Shown: positions 35,257 through 44,320 of the stretch, one piece after another
How positions within the stretch are numbered: position 1 is the stretch's first letter
Layout: each line of letters begins with the position of its first letter
Assembly: GCF_008370325.1 (NCBI RefSeq)
Contig: NZ_VNIP01000006.1
Coordinates: 310,001-374,000, forward strand
DNA: 64,000 bases
From: Martinezella tropici
GTDB lineage: Bacteria; Pseudomonadota; Alphaproteobacteria; Rhizobiales; Rhizobiaceae
Direction of reading: 5' to 3'
Translations under genes and position numbers: made by a program
The notes under the pieces: model-generated
The model's database searches: none
What the model saw: the letters and a program-made list of their open reading frames with translations, nothing else
Told to the model about the DNA's origin: nothing

Positions 35257-36792
35257 TCAAGCCTTCGACACCAGCGTCGGCTGCAGGGCGCCGGAGACGT
35301 TCGGCGTCACCTTCAGGCTCGATTTGTAGACGATCGGCTGGGCATATTGCAGCAGCGGGATCACATAGCCCTGTTCGGCAATGTATTTGATCGCCGCCTT
35401 CCAGCCGGCAACGCGCTTCGCCTCGTCCTTTTCCACCCAGAGCGGCCCGAGCATGTCGTCGACATCCTTGGTCTTCCAGGCCGAATGCGGCGAAGGACCG
35501 AACATGGCAAAGCCGGTCGAGGTCGTCGGATCGCCGATGGCGTTGCCCCAGTTGTAGAAGGCGGCCGGCCCCAGCTGATGGGCGGCACGCAGCTCGTAGT
35601 GCTTGGCGATTTCGTAGACTTCGATTTCAGCCTCAATGCCGACCTTGCGCCACATGCCGACGATCGCCTGGATCATCTCGTAATCCTTCGGCTTGAAGCC
35701 GCGGGTCGTCTTGATGGTGAATTTCACCGGCTTTTCCGGCGAATAGCCACTGGCCGCCAGGAGCTTCTTGGCCTGTTCCGGATCGTAAGGGGTTTTGACG
35801 GAGGCGTCGTAGGCCTCGTATTCTGGCGCTTCCAGCGTCGACAGAGGCTTGCCGTAGCCACGCAGCAGTCGCTTGATGATCGCTTCCTTGTCGATCGCCA
35901 TATTGGCGGCGAGGCGGACATTCTTGTCGAGCATCGGGTCGACATTGCTGATGAAGATCATGCCGATATCGGAGATCGGGGTGGTGACGCCTGATAGCCC
36001 TGACTTCTTCTTCAGGCGGTCGAAATCCTCATAGGGGATTTCCAGTGTCACGTCGGAAGAGCCGGATTCGATTTCGGCGACGCGGCTCGTCGTATCCGGC
36101 ACGAATTTGAAGATGACGGTATCGAAGGCCGGCTTGCCACCGAAATAGTTCGGGTTCGCCTTCAGGCGCAGATAGGAATTGCCTTCATAGGCATCGACCA
36201 TATAGGGGCCGGTGCCGATCGGCTTCTTTTCGAAGCCTTGTGCGCCTACCTTGGTATAATAGTCCTTCGGCAGGACATAGCCGGTCAGGAAGGCCATCCA
36301 TTTGAAGAAGGTCGGTTCGAAGCGGACGACGTCGCCGGTGATGCGGTTGCCTTCCACCTTATAATTGTTGGCCGTCGACCAGATGAACTGGATCGGGTTG
36401 CCGGTGTCCTGCTTGGCGGCGCGCTCGAGCGACCAGACGACGTCGTCCGGCGTGAACTTGGAGCCGTCGTGCCAGGTCACGCCCTCGCGGACGTCCATCC
36501 AGACTTTGGTCTTGTCGTCGTTCCAGCCCCAAGCGGTCAAAAGGCCCGGCTGAAACTTGAGGTCCGGTCCCTGCCCGATGAACTGATCGAAGACAGAGCG
36601 ATAGATCGCCTGGATCGTCGGGTTGACCGCGGACGGGCCGGTCGTCGGATCGAAGGATGGCAGGTTGACGTTGAAAGCGATGGTCAGCGTGCCGGCTTCG
36701 GCTGCCTCCACAGGCGTTCTGCCGGCTAGAATCCCAGTCATGAATGCGGCTGTGCCGAGGCTCAGGGCCTCGCGCCGAGTAAGCGTTGTCAT
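35257..36792 (-). CDS. Peptide-type ABC transporter substrate-binding protein
   Basis: The 511-residue family 5 solute-binding protein begins MTTLTRREALSLGTAAFMTG, a twin-arginine signal. Family segments are WHDGSKFTPDDVVWSLE and GTGPYMVDAYEGNSYLRL. ATG 36792 has GGAG 5 bases upstream; the open frame reaches a GTG at 36798. It captures the imported solute in the periplasm and heads a five-gene operon. A copy of the TTTAAGYTTAAAAT motif lies 76 bp upstream. Family 5 proteins bind peptides but also opines, nickel, heme or aromatic conjugates, so the solute is open. Confidence 0.92.
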   Translation of the reverse strand: MTTLTRREALSLGTAAFMTGILAGRTPVEAAEAGTLTIAFNVNLPSFDPTTGPSAVNPTIQAIYRSVFDQFIGQGPDLKFQPGLLTAWGWNDDKTKVWMDVREGVTWHDGSKFTPDDVVWSLERAAKQDTGNPIQFIWSTANNYKVEGNRITGDVVRFEPTFFKWMAFLTGYVLPKDYYTKVGAQGFEKKPIGTGPYMVDAYEGNSYLRLKANPNYFGGKPAFDTVIFKFVPDTTSRVAEIESGSSDVTLEIPYEDFDRLKKKSGLSGVTTPISDIGMIFISNVDPMLDKNVRLAANMAIDKEAIIKRLLRGYGKPLSTLEAPEYEAYDASVKTPYDPEQAKKLLAASGYSPEKPVKFTIKTTRGFKPKDYEMIQAIVGMWRKVGIEAEIEVYEIAKHYELRAAHQLGPAAFYNWGNAIGDPTTSTGFAMFGPSPHSAWKTKDVDDMLGPLWVEKDEAKRVAGWKAAIKYIAEQGYVIPLLQYAQPIVYKSSLKVTPNVSGALQPTLVSKA

Positions 36793-36867
36793 GGTCACTC
36801 CGTTCCCCTGTTAGGCGGCAGAAAAGCGTGACGCCCAACTGCAGCTGGCGATTTATTGTCGGAATGT

Positions 36868-36881
36868 TTTAATCTTAAAAT
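36868..36881. promoter_or_regulatory. Shared operator-like motif, copy 3
   Basis: TTTAATCTTAAAAT, 76 bp upstream of the binding-protein start. The divergent gap 36793-37169 carries this copy and copy 4 and no gene that I can support. Confidence 0.55.
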
Positions 36882-37106
36882 ACATATTTTGGAGCGGCAA
36901 GCGCTTTCTCTGGTGCTTCCGCAAAATCCCGCCCATGCCCTTCGGCGGCTTCGTAAGGCCATGTAAAATCTTATGCGTATGCATATATCTGAATGGCAGG
37001 TCTATGCTCCGGGCGATGGCTTCGAGCGGCCCCGCGATATGGTTGCACCGACGACATAGCAAATCGCGACGTATAAACGCGATAATTGATCGTTGACAGT
37101 TCAAGG

Positions 37107-37119
37107 AAGTTCAAAATAT
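37107..37119. promoter_or_regulatory. Shared operator-like motif, copy 4
   Basis: AAGTTCAAAATAT matches copy 1 (AAGTTTAAAATAT) at 12 of 13 positions and lies 50 bp upstream of iorA. Confidence 0.5.
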
Positions 37120-37169
37120 GATTTTGCAAATGATTTAAAACAAGCCCACAAGGGCGAAGGGGTAACGTC

Positions 37170-39323
37170 ATGGCCGAGCGGTCGTTTGCGCGCGAGGTCG
37201 AGGATCTGAAGCTCGGGGAAGGTGACATCTTCCGCGGCGAGGGTATTCTCGCGATCACCAAGGCACTTCTGCAGTCCGGTGTCTCCTATGTCGGCGGCTA
37301 CCAAGGCTCGCCGATCTCCCATCTTATGGACGTGCTGGCCGACGCCAAGGACGTGATGCAGGATCTGGGCGTGCATTTCGAGACGTCGGCCTCGGAAGCG
37401 GCTGCCGCTGCCATGCTCTCCGCCTCTGTCATGTATCCGGTGCGCGGTGCCGTCACCTGGAAATCGACGGCAGGTACGAACGTCGCCTCTGACGCGCTTT
37501 CCAACCTGTCTTCGGGTGGCGTCACCGGCGGCGCGCTGATCATCATTGGTGAAGATTATGGTGAAGGTTCCTCGATCATGCAGGAACGCAGCCATGCCTA
37601 TGCGATGAAATCGCAGATGTGGCTGCTCAACCCGCGCCCGAACTTGCCGTCGATCGTGCAGGCGGTGGAGGAAGGGTTCGAACTCTCTGAAGTATCGAAC
37701 ACCCCTGTCATGCTGCAGGTCGGGATCCGCAGCTGTCATGTGCACGGCCAGTTTGTCGCCAAGGACAATAAGCGGCCGGCCTATACGCTGAAGCAGGCGC
37801 TCGAAAATCCGGTTCGCGATGTCAATCGCATCGTGCTGCCGCCGGCCTCCTTCATGCACGAGAAAGAGAAGCTGGAGAAGCGCTGGCCCGCTGCCGTCGA
37901 TTTCATCAGGAAGCGTCAGCTCAACGAGTATTTCGGCCCCTCGGAAGGCGATGTTGGCATCATCCTGCTCGGCGGCATGTATAATGGTGTGCTGCGCGCG
38001 CTGCAGCAGCTCGGACTTGCCGACGTCTACGGCAATTCCGCCGTGCCGCTTTATGTCCTCAACGTCGCTTATCCGCTGGTCGACGACCAGATCGCCGAAT
38101 TCTGCGCCAACAAGAAGGCGGTGCTGATGGTGGAGGAGGGCGCGCCAGAATATATCGAGCAGTCCCTCAACACCATCCTGCGCCGCCGCGATATCCAGAC
38201 CAAGGTGGCGGGCAAAGGCGTGCTGCCGATGGGTGGCGAATATACCGCGCCGGTGCTGATGAAGGGCATCAAGAACTTCCTTGAGGTCCACCAGCGCGTG
38301 CTGCTCGGCAACCAGCCACCGCTGCCGGATCCGACGCCGATCCTCAACGATCCGAAGATCAAGGCGCTCGCAGAAGTCGTGCCGCCGCGCCCGCCGGGCT
38401 TCTGCATCGGCTGTCCCGAGCGGCCGATCTTCGCTGCCATGAAGATGGTGGAGGGCGAGCTTGGCCAGCATCACATATCAGGCGATATCGGCTGCCACCT
38501 CTTCTCGATCCTGCCACCCTTCAACATCGGCAGCACGACCATGGGCTACGGGCTCGGCCCGGCGGCCGCCTCGGCCTTCAATGTCGCGGCCGACAAGCGC
38601 GTGATCTCGGTCATGGGCGATGGCGGCTTCTGGCACAACGGCCTTGCCACCTCGGTCGGCAATGCCGTCTTCAACAAGCAGGATGGCGTCATCCTCGTCG
38701 TCGACAACTATTATTCGGCGGCGACCGGCGGGCAGGACATACCGTCCTCGCGCGCCCTCAATCCGCGCCGCAAGACCAATAATTCCATCGTCAATGCGGT
38801 CAAGGGCATCGGCGCCACCTGGGTACGCCAGATCGACCGGACCTATGATGTCGCGAAGATGCGCGACACACTGCGCGAGGCGCTGACCTCGAAGGAACCG
38901 GGGCCGAAGATCATCGTCGCCTCCTCGGAATGCATGCTCAATAAGCAGCGCCGCGTGAAGCCGCAATTCGCCAAGGCGGTGAAAGACGGCAAGCGCATGG
39001 TCAAGGAGCGCTTCGGTGTGGACGAAGATGTTTGCACCGGCGATCACGCCTGCATCCGCCTTTCCGGTTGTCCTTCGCTCTCGGTCAAGCATACCGACGA
39101 TCCGCTGAAGGACGATCCTGTGGCAGCGATCGACAATAATTGCGTCGGCTGCGGCAATTGCGGCGAGGTCGCAGAAGCGGCGGTGCTCTGTCCCTCCTTT
39201 TATCGTGCCGACATCATTCACAACCCGACGGGCTGGGATCGCTTCGTCGCCCGCATGCGTTCCGGCATCATCGGCTGGCTGCAAGCGCGTCGCCGCGCCG
39301 GCCGCATCGTCTTTTCGGATTGA
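37170..39323 (+). CDS. iorA: Indolepyruvate:ferredoxin oxidoreductase, alpha-type subunit
   Basis: The 717-residue thiamine-diphosphate enzyme subunit has an N-terminal pyruvate-oxidoreductase pyrimidine domain (GYQGSPISHLMD). The TPP-binding domain has a GDGGFWHNG loop near residue 490 and VVDNYYSAATGG. The C-terminal ferredoxin-like part has CTGDHACIRLSGC and NNCVGCGNCGE (about 620-665), so two Fe-S clusters can be expected. It oxidatively decarboxylates arylpyruvates to aryl-acetyl-CoA using ferredoxin. The start follows AAGGGGTAACGTC. Its partner gene follows 9 bp later. In this locus it may act on a keto acid made by the aminotransferase at 48157. Confidence 0.9.
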   Translation: MAERSFAREVEDLKLGEGDIFRGEGILAITKALLQSGVSYVGGYQGSPISHLMDVLADAKDVMQDLGVHFETSASEAAAAAMLSASVMYPVRGAVTWKSTAGTNVASDALSNLSSGGVTGGALIIIGEDYGEGSSIMQERSHAYAMKSQMWLLNPRPNLPSIVQAVEEGFELSEVSNTPVMLQVGIRSCHVHGQFVAKDNKRPAYTLKQALENPVRDVNRIVLPPASFMHEKEKLEKRWPAAVDFIRKRQLNEYFGPSEGDVGIILLGGMYNGVLRALQQLGLADVYGNSAVPLYVLNVAYPLVDDQIAEFCANKKAVLMVEEGAPEYIEQSLNTILRRRDIQTKVAGKGVLPMGGEYTAPVLMKGIKNFLEVHQRVLLGNQPPLPDPTPILNDPKIKALAEVVPPRPPGFCIGCPERPIFAAMKMVEGELGQHHISGDIGCHLFSILPPFNIGSTTMGYGLGPAAASAFNVAADKRVISVMGDGGFWHNGLATSVGNAVFNKQDGVILVVDNYYSAATGGQDIPSSRALNPRRKTNNSIVNAVKGIGATWVRQIDRTYDVAKMRDTLREALTSKEPGPKIIVASSECMLNKQRRVKPQFAKAVKDGKRMVKERFGVDEDVCTGDHACIRLSGCPSLSVKHTDDPLKDDPVAAIDNNCVGCGNCGEVAEAAVLCPSFYRADIIHNPTGWDRFVARMRSGIIGWLQARRRAGRIVFSD

Positions 39324-39332
39324 GAGGGCGAT

Positions 39333-40892
39333 ATGAACGAGCATGTGAGCATGAATGATCTCGGTGCCAACAGGCTTTCGACGGACAAGCCGCTGTCGCT
39401 TGCCATTCTCGCCATGGGCGGGCAGGGCGGCGGCGTGCTGGCCGACTGGATCGTCGGCCTTGCCGAGGCTGAGGGCTGGATGGCGCAGACGACCTCCGTG
39501 CCGGGCGTTGCCCAGCGCACGGGCGCGACGATCTATTATATCGAAATGCTGCCGGCCCGCGACGGCCACGAGCCGATCTTTTCGCTGATGCCAACGCCTG
39601 GCGATGTCGATGTCGTCATGGCGGCGGAGCTGATGGAGGCGGGCCGCTCGGTGCTGCGTGGTCTGGTCACGCCGGACAAGACGCTGCTGATCGCCTCGAC
39701 GCATCGCTCCTTTGCCGTTGCGGAAAAGGAAAAGCCTGGCGATGGCATCGGCAATGCCGAGGTGGTGGTCGATGCCACGGACTTCGCCGCCAAGCGCACC
39801 ATCGCTTTTGATATGGAAACGATGGCCGTCAGGAACGGCAGCGTGATTTCGGCCTCCATGTTTGGAGCTCTCGCCGGCTCCGGTGCGCTGCCGTTCGGCA
39901 AGCAGGCCTTCGAGGCGATGATCCGTGCCGGCGGCAAGGGCATCGAGCCCAGCCTTAGGGCATTCAATGCCGCCTTCGATAGGGTCAAGGAAAAGCCGCG
40001 CGATGCTGTTTCCGCGTTGCCGCCGAAGCATTTCGACGCCCTGCCGGAAACGGCCGGCCACCCGGCTCTCGACAGGCTGGTCAATCGCATCCGTGCGGAA
40101 TTTCCGGATGTGGCCCATCCGCTACTGTTTGCCGGCGTCAAGAGGCTGACCGATTATCAGGACCCGGCCTATGCCGATGAATATCTGAGCCGCGTCGCGG
40201 CACTTCATGTGCTGGATCGCAAGGCCGGCGGCGCGGATAAGGACTTCGCCTTCACCGTGCAGGCTGCCAAGTATGTCGCCGTTGCCATGGCTTACGACGA
40301 TGTCATCCGCGTCGCCGATCTTAAGGTTCGCGGCTCGCGCTTTGAGCGCGTTCGCAAGGAGGTCGGCGCCAAGGATGACCAGGTCGTCTACATGACCGAA
40401 TACATGCATCCGCGCATGGATGAAGTCTGCGGTACGATGCCAAAGGCCATGGGGCTGTGGATTGAGAATAGATCCCGTCTGTTTTCGCGGCTTGACCGCC
40501 TCGTCAACAAGGGCCGACGCGTTCAGACCGGCACGCTCTTCTGGTTCTTCGGCCTCTACATGGTCTCGGCGCTACGGCGTATCCGTCGCGGCACTTTGCG
40601 GCATGCTCGTGAGGTGGAGCATCGCGAGACCTGGCTTGCGGCGGCATCCGATCTGCTGGCCGCGAATTATGATCTTGCGGTCGAGGTGCTCGGCAACCGC
40701 CGCCTTGTCAAAGGCTATTCCGATACGCATGCGCGGGGGCTTTCCAAGTTCGATCGCGTCATGTCCGCTCTGCCGCTGCTGCGCGATCGCGACGATGGCG
40801 CCGCCTGGATGCGGCGGCTGCGGCAGGCGGCCCTTCTGGACGAGAAGGGCGCGGCGCTCGACGGTGCGCTGAAGACTGTGGAGACGTTGTGA
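39333..40892 (+). CDS. iorB: Indolepyruvate:ferredoxin oxidoreductase, beta-type subunit (with C-terminal extension)
   Basis: The 519-residue protein starts with the 2-oxoacid oxidoreductase gamma domain (AILAMGGQGGGVLADWI, then SVPGVAQRTGATIYYIE; about 25-220) and continues with a helical extension of about 290 residues found in proteobacterial fused Ior proteins (DUF6537-type). IorB is about 200 residues in archaea. The sum of the two genes here is about 1240 residues, the size of the single-chain proteobacterial enzymes, so this looks like a split version. It completes the enzyme with iorA 9 bp upstream. Confidence 0.88.
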   Translation: MNEHVSMNDLGANRLSTDKPLSLAILAMGGQGGGVLADWIVGLAEAEGWMAQTTSVPGVAQRTGATIYYIEMLPARDGHEPIFSLMPTPGDVDVVMAAELMEAGRSVLRGLVTPDKTLLIASTHRSFAVAEKEKPGDGIGNAEVVVDATDFAAKRTIAFDMETMAVRNGSVISASMFGALAGSGALPFGKQAFEAMIRAGGKGIEPSLRAFNAAFDRVKEKPRDAVSALPPKHFDALPETAGHPALDRLVNRIRAEFPDVAHPLLFAGVKRLTDYQDPAYADEYLSRVAALHVLDRKAGGADKDFAFTVQAAKYVAVAMAYDDVIRVADLKVRGSRFERVRKEVGAKDDQVVYMTEYMHPRMDEVCGTMPKAMGLWIENRSRLFSRLDRLVNKGRRVQTGTLFWFFGLYMVSALRRIRRGTLRHAREVEHRETWLAAASDLLAANYDLAVEVLGNRRLVKGYSDTHARGLSKFDRVMSALPLLRDRDDGAAWMRRLRQAALLDEKGAALDGALKTVETL

Positions 40893-40913
40893 GGTTGCGG
40901 GCGAGCGCGGAGC

Positions 40914-40942
40914 CTTATCTCGCCCCTGGCGGGCGGGATAAG
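40914..40942. terminator. Hairpin between convergent iorB and MarR genes
   Basis: Arms of 12 bp (CTTATCTCGCCC and GGGCGGGATAAG, one G-T pair) flank a 5-base loop. There is no clear T-run. Confidence 0.55.
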
Positions 40943-40949
40943 CCTTGCC

Positions 40950-41456
40950 TCAGATCTCATGCTTCCTGATGTTGTGCAGCACCTTGTGCAGGGTCGAGAT
41001 GAAGGTGCGATATTCTGCTTCCTCCACGCCGTCGAACATTTGCAGGAACAGGTCGTACATGGTCGGCCACACCTTTTCGAAGGCGGCGCGGCCTTCCTCG
41101 GTGATTGAGACGTCGCGGATGCGCATGTCTTCGGCGCGCGGTTGGCGGCGGATGTAGCCCTGTTGTTCGAGAGAATCCAGGGTACGGCTCATTGTCGACT
41201 GCTCTGTGACGGCAAAGACGGAGAGCTCGTTGATCGTGACGCTGGAGGATATGCTAAGAACGGCAAGCGCGCGCATCTTCGCGGTCGTCATGTCGTATTC
41301 GCGCAGTTCTTCCGAAAGGTTGGCGTTCCAGCGCGCCATCAGCCGGTTCATCAGATAGGGTGCGAAATGATTGAGGCCGATTTCGCCCATGGTCGGGCGC
41401 TTTGTGTTTTCATCCCGCTTGCGCCTCAAAACGGTGCCTGAAAACCGTTCTTCCAT
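40950..41456 (-). CDS. MarR-family transcriptional regulator
   Basis: The 168-residue MarR protein has a recognition-helix region around residues 75-100 (VTEQSTMSRTLDSLEQQGYI) and the wing RQPRAEDMRIRDVSITEEG. MarR dimers bind palindromes of 12-20 bp and are released by aromatic ligands. It lies 24 bp downstream of nothing on its strand and is followed by convergent iorB; it is upstream of no obvious promoter motif. It is one of three candidate regulators for the TTTAAGYTTAAAAT sites. GGAGGAG precedes the ATG. Confidence 0.9.
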   Translation of the reverse strand: MEERFSGTVLRRKRDENTKRPTMGEIGLNHFAPYLMNRLMARWNANLSEELREYDMTTAKMRALAVLSISSSVTINELSVFAVTEQSTMSRTLDSLEQQGYIRRQPRAEDMRIRDVSITEEGRAAFEKVWPTMYDLFLQMFDGVEEAEYRTFISTLHKVLHNIRKHEI

Positions 41457-41480
41457 CGACGATGCTCCTCCGGAAACGTG

Positions 41481-43070
41481 TTACTTCAGCGATGATGCGA
41501 GCAGGAAGCCGGAGCCTCCACCCAGACCCGCACCGGGATGCGCCGAAGCGCCGATGTGGTAGAGGCCTGATATGTGGGTGCGGTGGTTAACAGATGACTT
41601 GAAGGGGCGCCAGATGAAAAGCTGGTCGAGGCCGCAATAGCCGCCATAAGGATCGCCGCCCACGAGGTTCATGTTCATCGCTTCCAGATCACCCGGAGAG
41701 TAGGCGCGGCGTGCGAGTTTTATGCCGGAGAAGTTCTCGATATGGCTTGATAGCAGCGCCTCTATGCGGTCGGCGTAGCGCTCGCGCACCTCTTCCGTCC
41801 AGCGGCCGTCCTCCGGCGTCGCGATCTCGCCCGCGGCATCGCCCTTGATGCGGCGCGGCGCTTCGGGAAGCTGCAGCCAGAGGATCGATTTGCCTTCCGG
41901 CGCGCGGCTGGGATCGAGCGCGACCGGCTGTCCGACGCAGACGGTGGGCTCCGCAGGCAATAGCCCGCGCTCGCATTCGTTGGCGGCGCGCGAGACGCCG
42001 TCGAGGCCGGAGGTCAGATGCAGCAGCGCCACCTTGCCGAGCTCGGCATCGGCTTTCCAGCGCGGCGGCTCGGAAAGGGCGTAATGGATCTGCATGTCGC
42101 CCTTGCCGTAGCGATAGCTGGCAACGCTGGATTTTATCTCGGCCGGCAACGGATCCGGCCAATCTCCCATCAGCCGCTCGTAGAGCTGGTTGGGGGTCAC
42201 GGAGCAGATCACCCCGGCTTGTGCCCTTAATATTTCGCCATTCACGAGACGCACGCCGCCGGCGCGGCGATTTGGGCCTGGAATGATAGCTTCGACATCG
42301 GCACTCACGCGGATTTCGCCGCCATTGTCGGCAATCAGCCGTTCGAAGGCGGCCAGCAGTTTCTCGGCGCCGCCCTTGATGATCGGCGCCCCGCCCAGCT
42401 CCAGTGCAAAGCCGATGACCTTCAGCATCTCGGCGGAATAAGCGCTTTCCGGACCGAGGCCGCAATGCAGCACCCAGGGTGCCCAGAGTGCATGAATATC
42501 TTCCGATCGATAGGTGGTTTCGAGGTAGCCGCGCGCCGGCGTCAAGGCTTCGCCGAACCACGCTGCGAGCTTGCGCAGGCCGCGGTTCCAGCCTTGCCCG
42601 GCAACGGCTTTCAGAGTCGATCCCGACCACAGCGCGCCGCCGAGCAGGGAAAACAGGAATGGCGCATCGGCGGCAAGGGCCTCCATCTCGCGGGAGAAGG
42701 TCTGCCCGTCGCCGAGCGACAGCTCGTCGAAGGTGGCGATATTTCGCTGCCTGTTCTTGGAAAAGATCACATGCGAACCGTTGGGCCTCAGCACGCCTGT
42801 GGGAAACTCGGCATGGGCAAACTCGAGTCCTCGTGCCTCGAGATCCTTGCCGATGGCGCCATAGGCCGGCGAGGTGAGGAACAACACCATGGTCGTTGCC
42901 ATGACGTCATGGATGAAGCCGGGCTCGGTGATCTCCTCGGTGCGCAGGCAACCGCCGATGCGGCCGTTGCGCTCGAGGACGAGCACCTTGTGGCCCTTTT
43001 TGCCGAGCATCGCGGCTGCGACGAGCGCATTGATGCCGCTGCCGACGATGATGTAATCATGATCGCCCAT
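41481..43070 (-). CDS. Phytoene-desaturase-like FAD oxidoreductase (PYROXD2 type), paralog 1
   Basis: The 529-residue flavoprotein has the FAD Rossmann motif IIVGSGINALVAAAMLGKKG (about 6-25) with a Glu-ended strand VLVLERNGRIGG, and the C-terminal FAD contact GASAHPGAGLGGGSG. It is in the amine-oxidase/phytoene-desaturase-like group (PYROXD2 branch). It shares the whole layout with 44321-45889 and so is a likely paralog. It lies 71 bp downstream of the cyclase gene on the same strand. The substrate is unknown; desaturation of a ring or side chain is expected. Confidence 0.88.
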   Translation of the reverse strand: MGDHDYIIVGSGINALVAAAMLGKKGHKVLVLERNGRIGGCLRTEEITEPGFIHDVMATTMVLFLTSPAYGAIGKDLEARGLEFAHAEFPTGVLRPNGSHVIFSKNRQRNIATFDELSLGDGQTFSREMEALAADAPFLFSLLGGALWSGSTLKAVAGQGWNRGLRKLAAWFGEALTPARGYLETTYRSEDIHALWAPWVLHCGLGPESAYSAEMLKVIGFALELGGAPIIKGGAEKLLAAFERLIADNGGEIRVSADVEAIIPGPNRRAGGVRLVNGEILRAQAGVICSVTPNQLYERLMGDWPDPLPAEIKSSVASYRYGKGDMQIHYALSEPPRWKADAELGKVALLHLTSGLDGVSRAANECERGLLPAEPTVCVGQPVALDPSRAPEGKSILWLQLPEAPRRIKGDAAGEIATPEDGRWTEEVRERYADRIEALLSSHIENFSGIKLARRAYSPGDLEAMNMNLVGGDPYGGYCGLDQLFIWRPFKSSVNHRTHISGLYHIGASAHPGAGLGGGSGFLLASSLK

Positions 43071-43141
43071 TGCCGCTGCCCCTCATTGGCAAGATGAACG
43101 GAAGGGCCGAAGCCCGCCCGGGCTCCGGCTCTTCCAGCCTA

Positions 43142-43924
43142 TCATGCAATCAATGCCAGTGCACGAACCGGCGAGCCGGTGCCCTTGACGAATTTCAGCG
43201 GAGCGGCGATCAGCACGGCGCCCTTGGCCGGAAGCTGGTCGAGATTGGAGAGGCTGGCGAGCCCATAGCGGTTGGCCTTGTGCATGAGATTGTGCGCCGG
43301 GAAGGGCGGGTTCATGCCGCCGGCCGATCCGGCATCGGTGCCGATCGTTTCCGAACCCCAGCCGATGATTCCCTTGCTCAGCAGATATTCGATCGCCTCG
43401 GCCGTCGGGCCGGGAGAGTGGGGGCCGTTTTCATCGGCATTTAGGAAGGTCTCGGTCGAACCGTTGCGCTTGTACCAGTCGGTGCGCAGCAGCACCCAGC
43501 TGCCGGCGTCTATCGTGCCGTTCTCAGCTTCCCATTCCTTGATGCTGTCGACCGTCAGCAGATAGTCGGGATCGGCGGCTGCTTCCTTGGAGCGGTCGAT
43601 GACATTGACCGGAGCCACGAAATTCTGCGGCGGGATGGTGTCGGTCGTGTTGTTGGGATTGTCCTTGCCGGTGACCCAGTGACAGGGTGCATCGAAATGC
43701 GTGCCGGTATGTTCACCGAGTTCCAGCCAGTTCCAGGCCCAGAAGGGGCCGTCCTGGTTGTATTCGGAGATCGCATGAACCTTGACCTTGGGGGTGTTCT
43801 TGCCGAACTGTGGCGGCAGGTAGAGCACCGGGGTATCCGGTCCGAGCGGCGCGGTGAGATCGACGACCTTGACGGAGCCCGAAAGCAGGGCCGAAGCGAG
43901 GCTGGCGAGTGTGGTAGCGGTCAT
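43142..43924 (-). CDS. Cyclase-family metallohydrolase (kynurenine formamidase / isatin hydrolase type)
   Basis: The 260-residue protein carries the family metal motif HTGTHFDAPCHW at about residues 72-83 (His72, His76, Asp78, and His82 as base). Members include kynurenine formamidase KynB and isatin hydrolase, both of which make anthranilate-type products. I start it at ATG 43924 (MTATTLAS), with AAGGGGAACC upstream. It lies between the two paralogous flavoprotein genes, so amide or lactam ring opening in their pathway is plausible. The exact substrate is not settled; the adjacent anthranilate operon fits either reading. Confidence 0.85.
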   Translation of the reverse strand: MTATTLASLASALLSGSVKVVDLTAPLGPDTPVLYLPPQFGKNTPKVKVHAISEYNQDGPFWAWNWLELGEHTGTHFDAPCHWVTGKDNPNNTTDTIPPQNFVAPVNVIDRSKEAAADPDYLLTVDSIKEWEAENGTIDAGSWVLLRTDWYKRNGSTETFLNADENGPHSPGPTAEAIEYLLSKGIIGWGSETIGTDAGSAGGMNPPFPAHNLMHKANRYGLASLSNLDQLPAKGAVLIAAPLKFVKGTGSPVRALALIA

Positions 43925-44254
43925 TTCTTCTGGTTCCCCTTGTTGCCGCATGATCCCATGCGAAGAGCCGTTTTGCGGATTTTTTTCGGGATCAGGCTTG
44001 AAGTCAGTATCGCCCAGCGCGGGGTGCCGTTCCTCCTGGCACCGGGTCCGCGCGGCGGCGGAATGAAGGGAGCCTATGTCACAATATATGATATTGCAAG
44101 CATTGCGGCCTGCTTCCGGAGGTCAAAATTGGGCTTCAACTCGGGGCCGTGCCGAACCGATAAGATACTGAAATAGAACGCTAATCTTGGGGATCATTTA
44201 TCGAGTACCCACCTATGATTGCGCTTAGGTCCTGTGGCTCGCGCCGACAGATAC

Positions 44255-44267
44255 TTGAAGCTTAAAG
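44255..44267. promoter_or_regulatory. Shared operator-like motif, possible copy 5
   Basis: TTGAAGCTTAAAG, about 54 bp upstream of the flavoprotein start at 44321. It is a weaker match than copies 1-4. Confidence 0.35.
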
Positions 44268-44282
44268 CTCAGAATGTATGCA

Positions 44283-44301
44283 TGTGATAATAATAATCAC
44301 A
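44283..44301. promoter_or_regulatory. Palindromic operator candidate before paralog 2
   Basis: TGTGATAATAATAATCACA forms a 19-bp near-perfect palindrome (one mismatched pair) 20 bp before ATG 44321. The rest of 43925-44320 shows no gene. Confidence 0.45.
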
Positions 44302-44320
44302 ATTCAAAGAGGGGCAAGCG

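Noticed and set aside
38478..40118. A 546-codon minus-strand open frame
   Set aside because: It spans the iorA/iorB junction in antisense and has no motif. Both ior genes are clear.
44283..44301. CRP or FNR binding site
   Set aside because: The TGTGA and TCACA half-sites are 9 bases apart rather than the 6 that CRP needs, and the FNR half-sites are absent.
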